Below, one piece after another: positions 53,961 to 61,504 of a stretch of DNA of 61,504 bases. Source of the stretch: Lysinibacillus sp. KCTC 33748 (GTDB lineage Bacteria > Bacillota > Bacilli > Bacillales_A > Planococcaceae); assembly GCF_002237755.1 (NCBI RefSeq), contig NZ_MWSJ01000029.1:1-61504 (forward strand), given 5' to 3'. Each line of letters starts with the position of its first letter. Positions within the stretch are counted from its first letter, which is position 1. The position numbers and the translations under genes are program-made. The notes beneath the pieces are model-generated. The model ran no database searches and was not told the DNA's origin. It was given only the letters and a program-made list of their open reading frames with translations.

Positions 53961-54713
53961 TTATTTCGTTTCAAGAACTTGCATGCGTTCATTAAAAAGT
54001 GCAGGATAACTTAAAAAACCAATCATTATGCTTGATAATGTCGCTGCTGTTAGCAGGGCGAAAATGATTAATAGTTGGAATTGCACCGCATGAATAGGGT
54101 CTGCTCCACCGATTATTTGGCCACTCATCATACCTGGTAATTGAACAAGACCAATTGTTTTTTGGCTTTCAATCGTAGGAATCATACTTGCTTTTATCGC
54201 CTGCATTAGCTGTCGATGAATAGCCTGTTTTGGTGTGCCGCCAAGCGATAATATTAACTCAATTTCGTTCTGATGACTTGCAATTTCTGATGTAAAACGA
54301 TTTAAAAACAGTACTGATAATACCATTGAATTACCAATCATCATGCCGCTAATTGGAATAATATATTGCGCTGTTGATGGTACAATATCAAAACCAAGCA
54401 ATACCCCTTGTGTAACACATTCAACGGTAATGAGAGTTACTGCTATTTTCCATGTAATGCCTTTAATGCCTTTCCCTTTTTTACGAGCATTGAGTGTTGC
54501 TGCTAAAATCATTAATGCAATCATGAGGAAGATATAAATATAGCTTTGAGCATCGAAGACAAATTTTAAAATGTAACCGACGGCAAGTAATTGAATAATA
54601 GAACGAATAGTAGCGATGAGAGTATCTTTTTCAAGTCCTAGCTTTAAGGTTTTTGACAGTAGAAGTGGAATTAACACAAAAATTAACGTTAAGGAAAGCG
54701 AAGTATACGTCAT
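53961..54713 (-). CDS. fetB: ABC permease of the UPF0014/FetB family
   Basis: A 250-residue permease with six to seven membrane helices. Segments PISGMMIGNSMVLSVLFLNR, LSLGGTPKQAI and LVQLPGMMSGQIIGGADP are typical of FetB (YbbM) proteins, which with FetA export iron and confer peroxide tolerance. It overlaps fetA by 4 bases on the minus strand. Confidence 0.85.
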   Translation of the reverse strand: MTYTSLSLTLIFVLIPLLLSKTLKLGLEKDTLIATIRSIIQLLAVGYILKFVFDAQSYIYIFLMIALMILAATLNARKKGKGIKGITWKIAVTLITVECVTQGVLLGFDIVPSTAQYIIPISGMMIGNSMVLSVLFLNRFTSEIASHQNEIELILSLGGTPKQAIHRQLMQAIKASMIPTIESQKTIGLVQLPGMMSGQIIGGADPIHAVQFQLLIIFALLTAATLSSIMIGFLSYPALFNERMQVLETK

Positions 54714-55441
54714 TCATTCACCCCCTGTACAAATTCAGCGACACGTGGATTTTTAGGTGCGTGAAGTAAGGAGCTTTGTCCAGTTTCAATTAGTTCCCCA
54801 TCCATCATGACCCATGTAAAGTGGCCGATTGTTAGTGCTTGCTGTAAATTATGAGTAATCCAAATTATTGTGACATTAAACTTTTTATTGATTGTAGCAA
54901 TAAGCGTCTCAATTTCTTGCACGGATTGACGGTCTAGTGCAGATGTAATTTCATCTAGCAATAAAATGGAGGATTGATTAATAAGTGTTCTAGCAATAGA
55001 AACTTTTTGTCGTTGTCCACCTGATAATTTATTCGTAGGGCGTTGTAAAAAGCTTTGATCAAGTCCGACATCATGTAAATATTGGATCGCTTCCTGCTCT
55101 GTAAGCTTTTCTCCTTGTAACGAGCGAGGAAGTGCAAGATTATCAAATACAGAACCTTCTATCATAGGGGCCGCTTGAAGAGCCATACTCACATGTCTTC
55201 TTAAAGCGGTTGGTTCATATGTAGAAATGTTTTGATTATCAATTAATATTTGACCATCAGTAGGTGATAATAGTCCATTGCACAATTTAAGTAGAGTTGT
55301 TTTACCAGCACCTGAAGGGCCGACTAATGTAGTGATTTTTCCTTTAGGGAATGACCCAGTAATTGATCGTAAGATTGTCTTGTCATTCGCTGAAAAGCTA
55401 ACCTGTTGAAAGTGAATGGCAGGCTCATATGACGTATTCAT
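54710..55441 (-). CDS. fetA: ABC ATPase, FetA-like
   Basis: A 243-residue ATPase with Walker A GPSGAGKT (41-48), signature LSGGQRQKV, Walker B ILLLDEITSALD and the switch His in WITHNLQQ. Asp-Glu-Ile-Thr in place of the more common DEPT is seen in this family. It is the first gene of the fetAB pair, with AAGGAG upstream. Iron export is inferred from family. Confidence 0.85.
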   Translation of the reverse strand: MNTSYEPAIHFQQVSFSANDKTILRSITGSFPKGKITTLVGPSGAGKTTLLKLCNGLLSPTDGQILIDNQNISTYEPTALRRHVSMALQAAPMIEGSVFDNLALPRSLQGEKLTEQEAIQYLHDVGLDQSFLQRPTNKLSGGQRQKVSIARTLINQSSILLLDEITSALDRQSVQEIETLIATINKKFNVTIIWITHNLQQALTIGHFTWVMMDGELIETGQSSLLHAPKNPRVAEFVQGVNE

Positions 55442-55545
55442 AAAGTTAAAACTCCTTTATACTAATAGGTAAAATAACTGTAGCATGAAACAAAGGGAAG
55501 CTAAAGTTATTTAACATTGGGTAATAAAGTTAAGGGGGATAGAGA

Positions 55546-56046
55546 ATGGATATATTATATGTAGATACTTTAACATATGCACAAGGCACAATGTATATCA
55601 TTGCCTCAGATGATGGACTAGTATATATCGGAACACCAAATGCGCCATTCGAAGAGGTGGAAGTGTGGGCGAAAAAGCCATTTAAAGGCTTTCGTTTTGA
55701 AGAAAATAAAGAAAAGTTACAGCAATATGTTAAGCAATTATCGGCTTATTTCAATAAGGAACTTACTGAGTTTGATTTACCAATACATGTTAAAGGGACG
55801 CCATTTCAACTAGCAGTATGGGATGCTTTGAAGGAACTACCGTATGGTACAACTACAACATACTCAGATATTGCACACCGTATCGGCAATCCGAAAGCAG
55901 TAAGAGCTGTAGGTAGTGCAATCGGCGCCAATCCAATATTAGCGATTATTCCTTGTCATCGTGTGATTGGCAAAGATGGTAAACTAACCGGCTTCCGTAG
56001 TGGGCTTGCTATGAAAGAATTTTTACTGGAGCTAGAGAGAGCATAA
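55546..56046 (+). CDS. ogt: Methylated-DNA-[protein]-cysteine S-methyltransferase
   Basis: A suicide repair protein that removes methyl groups from O6-methylguanine. The active-site motif PCHRV has Cys at residue 137, preceded by NPKAVRAVGSAIGANP. Length is 166 residues, normal. AAGGGGGAT precedes the ATG. A strong terminator with a large loop follows. There is no Ada domain. Confidence 0.94.
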   Translation: MDILYVDTLTYAQGTMYIIASDDGLVYIGTPNAPFEEVEVWAKKPFKGFRFEENKEKLQQYVKQLSAYFNKELTEFDLPIHVKGTPFQLAVWDALKELPYGTTTTYSDIAHRIGNPKAVRAVGSAIGANPILAIIPCHRVIGKDGKLTGFRSGLAMKEFLLELERA

Positions 56047-56110
56047 AACAAGAATCTGCATAACCTTTGGGGAAACAGTTGGCCGAAGAGATTGCAGATT
56101 CTTGTTTTTT
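56046..56110 (+). terminator. Terminator after ogt
   Basis: A 15-bp perfect stem, AAACAAGAATCTGCA (56046-56060) with TGCAGATTCTTGTTT (56093-56107), a 32-base loop and T residues. It may act for amtB on the other strand as well. Confidence 0.8.
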
Positions 56111-56139
56111 GTATTAAAGAAGATGGAGTTCAATAAATA

Positions 56140-57435
56140 CTATACATGTTCTTCTTGGACATTGTTATTTGCTTTACCGAAATGAGTTAAACGATGAGCA
56201 AATGTTTCTCCTCGCATTGCAGAGCCCTTGAAAATATCCTGAAACTCATAAGCCGGAGCACCGTGTTCGATGACATCTAGGCCAGTGACTTCATCTTCAG
56301 CAGAAACTCGTAATGGGACAAATGCTTTTATAATAAGTAAACCAGCAGCTACTGAAACGCTAACCCAAGCAATGGTAGCAATAACCCCAATCGCTTGCAC
56401 TCCTAATTGGCCGAAACCTCCTCCATAAAATAATCCTTGACCACCAATATCAAACAAGCCAACTGCTAGAGTACCCCAAATACCACAGATACCATGGACG
56501 GCGATGGCACCAACAGGATCATCGACTTTTAATTTCCATTCAATGAAGCGGACGCCCTCGACCAATAATGGAGCAGCAATTAATCCGATAATGAGTGAAC
56601 CGACAATACTAACATTAGCTGCACCAGCGGTAATACTTACAAGCCCTGCTAAAGCACCGTTTAATGTGAGTGACCCATCGATATGACCATATCGAAATTT
56701 CGTATAAAGGGCTGTAACCACAACACCAGTAGCGGCAGCGAAAAATGTATTTGCAATTACGCTAGGAACAAGTTTAGGATCAGCAGCTAATGTTGAGGCA
56801 CCATTGAAGCCAAACCAACCAAACCAAAGTAAAAATACGCCTAAAGCTCCTAATGGAATACTATGTCCTGTAATAACGTTAACACGACCATTTTCATATT
56901 TACCGAGACGAGGACCGACCATTACCGCAGCTACAAATGCCGCAACTGCACCTGTTAAATGTACAACGGTTGATCCAGCAAAGTCGATAAAACCAAGATT
57001 TGTTAACCATCCATGACCGCTCCAAACCCAATGACCAACAACAGGATAAACAAGTAACGACATGAGAATAATTACGCAAATATAAGCAAAAATATTAGTA
57101 CGTTCTGCCACTGCTCCAGATAAAATTGTTGCTCCAGTTGCTGCAAACATCGTTTGGAAAATAAAGAGGGAAAGATCATCTACACCATTTAAGGCAAAGC
57201 CACTTGTACCGAAGATACCGCCAACTGAATCACCAAACATAATAGCGTAACCACAGAGAAAATAGACAATGCCGCCAAGTGATATAGTTAGGAAGTTTTT
57301 CATAATAATATTGACTGCGTTTTTTGAGCGTGTAAAGCCTGCTTCAACCATTGCAAATCCTGCATGCATAAAGAATACTAAAATTGTACCGAGCATCATC
57401 CAAACTAAATTTATAGATATTGTTATCTCATCCAT
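56140..57435 (-). CDS. amtB: Ammonium transporter AmtB/NrgA
   Basis: A 431-residue ammonium channel with eleven membrane helices. Family segments are GFAMVEAGFTRSKNAVNIIM, VVHLTGAVAAFVAA (near residue 155, with the pore-His region) and VHGICGIWGTLAVGLF. The C-terminal cytoplasmic tail contacts PII. It follows glnK by 13 bases on the minus strand and shares its promoter. AGGGGGC precedes the ATG. Confidence 0.96.
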   Translation of the reverse strand: MDEITISINLVWMMLGTILVFFMHAGFAMVEAGFTRSKNAVNIIMKNFLTISLGGIVYFLCGYAIMFGDSVGGIFGTSGFALNGVDDLSLFIFQTMFAATGATILSGAVAERTNIFAYICVIILMSLLVYPVVGHWVWSGHGWLTNLGFIDFAGSTVVHLTGAVAAFVAAVMVGPRLGKYENGRVNVITGHSIPLGALGVFLLWFGWFGFNGASTLAADPKLVPSVIANTFFAAATGVVVTALYTKFRYGHIDGSLTLNGALAGLVSITAGAANVSIVGSLIIGLIAAPLLVEGVRFIEWKLKVDDPVGAIAVHGICGIWGTLAVGLFDIGGQGLFYGGGFGQLGVQAIGVIATIAWVSVSVAAGLLIIKAFVPLRVSAEDEVTGLDVIEHGAPAYEFQDIFKGSAMRGETFAHRLTHFGKANNNVQEEHV

Positions 57436-57448
57436 ATATATCGCCCCC

Positions 57449-57790
57449 TTATTCTACTGCAATTGATCCGACTTCTTTTGTACGGATACGAATTGCTTGT
57501 TCTATTGGAAAAATGAAGATTTTGCCATCTCCAACCTTGCCAGTTGCTGCCTTACGTAATAAAACTTCAACAATGGAATCTACTTTTTCATCATCAACAA
57601 TCATTTCTAATTTCAACTTCGACAAAAATTCAATTTCGTAGGTATTTCCACGAAATAACCCTGTACGCCCTAATTGACGACCGCAGCCAGCAATTTCTGA
57701 AACACTGAGCCCTGCAATTCCTTCCTGTGCAAGACCATCCCTGACCGCGCCGAAAACTTCGGGACGGATGATTGCTTCTATTTTTTTCAT
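57449..57790 (-). CDS. glnK: PII nitrogen regulatory protein GlnK/NrgB
   Basis: A 113-residue PII protein that binds ATP, ADP and 2-oxoglutarate and plugs AmtB when nitrogen is plentiful. MKKIEAIIRPEVFGAVRDGL and the T-loop/B-loop segments (GRTGLFRGNTYEIEF; KAATGKVGDGKIFI) are typical. The T-loop lacks an obvious uridylylation Tyr at the Enterobacteria position, as is usual in Bacilli. A TnrA/GlnR-type box lies about 80 bp upstream. Confidence 0.95.
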   Translation of the reverse strand: MKKIEAIIRPEVFGAVRDGLAQEGIAGLSVSEIAGCGRQLGRTGLFRGNTYEIEFLSKLKLEMIVDDEKVDSIVEVLLRKAATGKVGDGKIFIFPIEQAIRIRTKEVGSIAVE

Positions 57791-57869
57791 CCATATCAGC
57801 TCCTTGAGTAAATTTAATTTACATGTTAAAACGCTATGAAAAACGGCGCAATAATTATTTGAATATTCA

Positions 57870-57886
57870 TGTTACGTTTTATTACA
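57870..57886. promoter_or_regulatory. TnrA/GlnR box before glnK-amtB
   Basis: TGTTACGTTTTATTACA matches the consensus TGTNANATTTTNTNACA at all but one fixed position (A to G at base 7). It lies about 80-96 bp before the glnK start. In B. subtilis TnrA activates nrgAB from such a site under nitrogen limitation. The rest of 57791-58102 holds no gene. Confidence 0.75.
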
Positions 57887-58102
57887 TGTAATAATTCGAC
57901 TTTCGTAATAGTTTGTTGAAAATGTTTTAAAAAGGGGAATGAAAGCGGTATTAAAAAGTATGTCTAAAATGTGAAAGTTTCTAAATTTTCTGATTATTAA
58001 TGTGAGGAAACCTGACATTAAAGTTAGAGGATGTAATACGCAAGAATTTGGGTATATAGTGTATACTAGGACTAATTATCAAAGCGGAAGAAGGGTTTTC
58101 TT

Positions 58103-59563
58103 GTGAGATCAAATTATGCAGATGATAGCTTAGCGCTACACACAGACTTGTACCAAATCAATATGGCAGAATCATATTGGGCGGATGGTATACATAATAG
58201 AAAAGCGGTTTTCGAATTATATTTTAGAAAGTTACCGTTTGGCAATGGCTATGCAATTTTTGCGGGATTAGAGAGAATTCTTGAGTATTTACGTGATTTT
58301 CATTTCAGTGATTCGGACATAGCGTATTTGCGTGAAGAGGTTGGGTATAAAGAAGATTTTATCGAATATTTAAAAAATATTCGTTTTACAGGGGATATGT
58401 ATTCGATGGTGGAAGGGGAAACGGTTTTCGCTAATGAACCGATTGTCCGCATCGAAGCACCTTTAGTGGAAGCGCAGTTAATTGAAACTGCATTACTTAA
58501 CATTGTGAATTACCAAACATTAATTGCAACGAAGGCTAGTCGTATTAAACAAATTATAAAAAATGAAGTGGCGATGGAGTTCGGCACACGACGCGCGCAT
58601 GAGATGGATGCAGCGATTTGGGGAACGCGTGCAGCGTTTATAGGCGGTTTTGCTTCAACTAGTAATGTGCGAGCAGGTAAACTTTTCAACATTCCGGTAT
58701 CTGGTACACACGCGCATGCACTTGTACAGGCCTATAAAAATGATTATGATGCATTTCATTCTTATGCAAAACGCCATCGTGATTGCGTATTCCTTGTAGA
58801 TACTTATAATACGTTGAAATCGGGTGTGCCAACAGCAATCAAAGTGGCAAAAGAGCTTGGTGACAGCATTAATTTTATTGGAATTCGTTTAGACAGTGGG
58901 GATATTGCTTTCTTGTCAAAAGAAGCACGACGTATGTTAGATGAAGCAGGTTTCCCGAACGCTAAAATAATCGTATCGAATGACTTAGATGAATACACGA
59001 TCTTAAACTTAAAGGCTCAAGGCGCAAAAGTTGATGTGTGGGGAATTGGTACGAAGCTCATTACCGCTTATGACCAACCTGCTTTAGGGGCTGTTTATAA
59101 AATGGTGGCGATAGAAAATAACGATGGACAATTAGAAGATACGATTAAAATTTCAGCGAATACTGAAAAGGTAACGACGCCAGGCCTTAAAAATGTATAT
59201 CGTATTATTGATAGAAAGAATGGCAAGGCAGAGGGAGATTACATTACAATGCACGATGAAAATCCTCAATCAGAGAAACGCATTAAAATGTTCCATCCTG
59301 TTCATACATTCGTATCAAAATTTGTTACAAACTTTGAAGCTAAAAACCTACATCAACAAGTGATTAAAAATGGCGAAATACAATATCAAAATCCTACTTT
59401 GGAAGAAATGCGCGATTATGCAGCAGATAATTTAGAACTGCTATGGGATGAATATAAACGTGCTATGAATCCTGAGGAATACCCAGTCGATCTAAGCCAA
59501 AAATGCTGGAATAATAAAATGCGCAATATTGAAGAAGTAAGTGAAATGGTCAATCGCTTGTAA
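58103..59563 (+). CDS. pncB: Nicotinate phosphoribosyltransferase
   Basis: The entry enzyme of NAD salvage from nicotinate. The 486-residue protein opens LALHTDLYQINMAESYWADG and has EFGTRRAHEMDAA, GTHAHALVQAY (with the catalytic His that is phosphorylated), FIGIRLDSGDI and VSNDLDEYTI. The start is GTG after a GAAGAAGGG stretch. nadE follows 22 bases later, so both salvage steps are co-transcribed. Confidence 0.95.
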   Translation: MRSNYADDSLALHTDLYQINMAESYWADGIHNRKAVFELYFRKLPFGNGYAIFAGLERILEYLRDFHFSDSDIAYLREEVGYKEDFIEYLKNIRFTGDMYSMVEGETVFANEPIVRIEAPLVEAQLIETALLNIVNYQTLIATKASRIKQIIKNEVAMEFGTRRAHEMDAAIWGTRAAFIGGFASTSNVRAGKLFNIPVSGTHAHALVQAYKNDYDAFHSYAKRHRDCVFLVDTYNTLKSGVPTAIKVAKELGDSINFIGIRLDSGDIAFLSKEARRMLDEAGFPNAKIIVSNDLDEYTILNLKAQGAKVDVWGIGTKLITAYDQPALGAVYKMVAIENNDGQLEDTIKISANTEKVTTPGLKNVYRIIDRKNGKAEGDYITMHDENPQSEKRIKMFHPVHTFVSKFVTNFEAKNLHQQVIKNGEIQYQNPTLEEMRDYAADNLELLWDEYKRAMNPEEYPVDLSQKCWNNKMRNIEEVSEMVNRL

Positions 59564-59585
59564 AGCGTAAGGAGTGAAGGACAAA

Positions 59586-60410
59586 ATGACATTACAACAA
59601 GAAATCATAAAGGAATTACGTGTATTACCTACTGTCGATGCGCAGGAAGAGATTCGCAAATCCATTGATTTTTTAAAGGAATATGCGCGTCGTTATAGTT
59701 TTGTAAAGGGATTTGTTCTCGGAATATCAGGTGGTCAAGACTCCACATTAACTGGAAAGTTAACGCAGCTTGCGGTCGATGAATTAAATGCCGAGATGGG
59801 AGAAGCGAAGTACTCATTTTGGGCTGTTCGCTTACCATATGGTGTGCAAGCAGATGAAAAGGACTGTCAAGATGCGATTGACTATATCAAACCTACGGAA
59901 ACTTTTACAGTAAGCATTAAAGATGCAGTCGATGCAAGTGTTAGAGGATTAACGAATGCAGGTATTGAACTAAGCGATTTTGCAAAAGGGAATGAAAAGG
60001 CACGTGAGCGAATGAAGGTGCAATATTCTATCGCTGCTATGAATAATGCTGTTGTGCTTGGGACAGATCATGCTGCGGAGGCAATTACAGGTTTTTACAC
60101 AAAATTTGGGGATGGCGGTGCAGATTTAATGCCTATCTTCCGTCTCAACAAGCGTCAGGGTAAGCAGTTGTTAGCGGCACTTGATTGCCCAGAGCACTTA
60201 TATTTAAAAATACCAACTGCTGACTTAGAGGAAGATCGTCCTTCATTACCTGATGAAGAAGCGCTTGGTTTAACGTATGACCAAATTGATGATTATTTAG
60301 AGGGGAAGGCTATCCCTGAAGAAGCTCGTAAAATATTAGAAGGGCATTATTTACGTTCACAGCACAAACGCCATATGCCAATTACAATATTTGATGATTT
60401 TTGGAAGTAA
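59586..60410 (+). CDS. nadE: Ammonia-dependent NAD+ synthetase
   Basis: NadE makes NAD+ from deamido-NAD+, ATP and ammonia. The PP-loop SGGQDS is at residues 48-53, and [20 protein letters not shown] and [14 protein letters not shown] segments follow. At 274 residues it lacks a glutaminase domain and should use free NH3. ATG 59586 is 5 bases after GAAGG and 11 after AAGGAG; an in-frame ATG at 59574 overlaps those. It is the second gene with pncB. Confidence 0.95.
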   Translation: MTLQQEIIKELRVLPTVDAQEEIRKSIDFLKEYARRYSFVKGFVLGISGGQDSTLTGKLTQLAVDELNAEMGEAKYSFWAVRLPYGVQADEKDCQDAIDYIKPTETFTVSIKDAVDASVRGLTNAGIELSDFAKGNEKARERMKVQYSIAAMNNAVVLGTDHAAEAITGFYTKFGDGGADLMPIFRLNKRQGKQLLAALDCPEHLYLKIPTADLEEDRPSLPDEEALGLTYDQIDDYLEGKAIPEEARKILEGHYLRSQHKRHMPITIFDDFWK

Positions 60411-60423
60411 TTTATATTTGAGA

Positions 60424-60751
60424 TTCATTACCAAAATATAGGGATGATAGTTATTAAAGCATCTACTATGTAGATAAGTTGATCTTCGCTACGGGGGGAT
60501 CAGCGATAGAGGAACGAAGGTTAAGAACATCACGTCCTGTGATAACGCCTTCGTGACCAACATCGGTTGGCCCGAGACCATGCAGCGTAGCGGACGTTTT
60601 CTGTGCGAAAGCGAAGCGGCAGCAACAACAAATGTTTTAACTGTGCGAAAGCGAAGCGGCAGCAACAAATGTTTTAACTGTGCGAAAGCGAAGCGGCAGC
60701 AACAAAGCTCCTAGCCGGAACGGAAATCAACTCCACGTTATTGATGATGAG
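60424..60751 (+). repeat. Family 2 interspersed element, long copy
   Basis: Between ATTCATTACCAAAATATAGG and TTATTGATGATGA it carries all modules: ACGAAGG (60514-60520) with CCTTCGT (60548-60554) around ATCAC-GTCCT-GTGAT (60529-60543), then CCAAC-ATCG-GTTGG (60557-60570), three array units (60601-60706) and GGAAATCAACTCC. No gene is present in 60411-60911. Confidence 0.8.
60601..60706 (+). repeat. Tandem array, 3 units
   Basis: Three adjacent units of CTGTGCGAAAGCGAAGCGGC plus AGCAACA(ACA)AATGTTTTAA; the first is 40 bp, the others 37. Confidence 0.85.
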
Positions 60752-60911
60752 TAATATTTGGGAAAAGAGTTATAAAAAAGTGATGACCACTTTTGAAAAT
60801 AACTCTTTTCTATTTTTTTAAGCAATTTGGTTCTGTATTATTAAGTTCGAGCATATAATGTCGATATATATACCTACAAAGTTGATAAAAAGTAAAGGAG
60901 GGTAATTATTT

Positions 60912-61232
60912 ATGAGGACTTCTAGAGTAAGTTCGACGACTAGTAGTATATTTCGTAATGAACAACAGTATTTACATGCTGGAGATTTAAGCCATAATTT
61001 CGGACAAAATCCGAAGAAACAGTTTAAAAACAGTTTGCTAAAGAATAAAGGTAAAAAGCAATTAAGTAATAATAGACAAATCCAACAGCAACGTCCAAAT
61101 AATGTAGCAGCTAGTTTTGTGGACAATGCTTACGATTTACAAATACGTAATGAATTAAATGAAACTGCTGTTAAGCTAAATCTGGTCAGCAAGCAAAAGA
61201 AGTTTCTCAATAGTTACCGTTCTTCTATATAA
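60912..61232 (+). CDS. Small basic protein of unknown function
   Basis: A 106-residue hydrophilic protein rich in Ser, Asn, Gln and Lys (MRTSRVSSTTSSIFRNEQQY at the start, then QNPKKQFKNSLLKNKGKKQL) with a more ordered C-terminus. No signal peptide, membrane helix or Cys. A strong AAGGAGGG lies before ATG, and a terminator follows, so it looks like a real single-gene unit. I do not recognise it. Confidence 0.65.
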   Translation: MRTSRVSSTTSSIFRNEQQYLHAGDLSHNFGQNPKKQFKNSLLKNKGKKQLSNNRQIQQQRPNNVAASFVDNAYDLQIRNELNETAVKLNLVSKQKKFLNSYRSSI

Positions 61233-61247
61233 CATCATAAATTCAAG

Positions 61248-61281
61248 CTCTCTACATCATTCAGGATGTAGGGAGTTTTTT
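61248..61281 (+). terminator. Terminator after the small basic protein gene
   Basis: CTCTCTACATC (61248-61258) with GATGTAGGGAG (61265-61275), then six T residues. Confidence 0.88.
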
Positions 61282-61349
61282 GTGTTGAAAACCAAAATGG
61301 TGTCAATACAATATTTACGAATGTTTCCTATATATCATGAAATCATTTG

Positions 61350-61504
61350 CTGCTGCTAAGTTAGCGCTACGCTTTCGCGCAAAAAACATCTGTTGGCCCG
61401 AGACCCTGTAGCGAAGCGGCAGCAACAAATGTTTTAACTGTGCGAAAGCGAAGCGGCAGCAACAAATGTTTTAACTGTGCGAAAGCGAAGCGGCAGCAAC
61501 AAAT
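61350..61504 (+). repeat. Family 2 element cut by the window end
   Basis: It has a partial second hairpin (CTGTTGGCCCGAGACC) and at least two full array units plus one truncated (61411-61504). The right end lies outside the window. Confidence 0.7.

Overview
The window looks like chromosome from a low-GC, spore-forming Firmicute of the Bacillaceae/Planococcaceae type, most probably Lysinibacillus. The gene order tsaE-tsaB-rimI-tsaD / ABC-F / rex-tatA-tatC / CPBP protease / groES-groEL matches the B. subtilis ydiB-groEL region. SLH-domain surface proteins, a SleL-like cortex hydrolase, HemAT, DesK/DesR and an MhqR regulon all fit. The genus is inferred from gene content and repeat style, not from a search.

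Layout. 1-1060: end of an rRNA operon (tandem spacer repeat, 5S rRNA, two terminators), then tRNA-Asp. 1373-4792: a small lipoprotein and the tRNA t6A operon with rimI. 4845-5188: a DnaA-box cluster between converging tsaD and the ABC-F gene. 7434-12628: rex, tatA, tatC, a CPBP protease and CIRCE-controlled groESL. 12534-14308: a small decayed element bounded by a 95-bp duplication of the groEL 3' end, holding a broken tyrosine recombinase and a DUF6241-like protein. 14608-16669: an AAA ATPase plus TOPRIM-like gene pair, a candidate defence module. 17064-22457: an ECF sigma operon, a LysM/GH18 cortex hydrolase and a PepSY/SLH surface protein. 22684-25464: an MhqR-type quinone stress regulon. 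25815-32253: bioY, a cobalamin riboswitch with btuCD-like genes, a TetR-controlled SMR pair, a small unlisted ORF and endonuclease Q. 32449-42153: SGNH/SLH esterase, channel-like protein, DUF2653 gene, YdcF-like protein, Sel1 protein, HemAT and CgoX. 42280-47991: SAM riboswitch, homocysteine methyltransferase/MTHFR and MetH. 48062-61232: GNAT, des-desK-desR, proline dehydrogenase, FetAB-like transporter, Ogt, glnK-amtB, pncB-nadE and a small basic protein.

Connections. B12 uptake under a cobalamin riboswitch sits about 14 kb from B12-dependent MetH under a SAM riboswitch. Regulatory sites that fit known regulators are visible for HrcA (CIRCE), MhqR, the local TetR protein, TnrA/GlnR and, more tentatively, DesR and an ECF sigma factor.

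The most unusual non-coding content is two families of interspersed intergenic repeats. One is a 130-330 bp element with CATCACCAAAAGTTG-like ends, which often carries a 37-40 bp internal tandem array. The other is a composite hairpin element ending in AATTATGCCGAGGCATAATT. Both share a hairpin module whose arms differ between copies by compensatory base changes, which suggests selection on RNA or cruciform structure.
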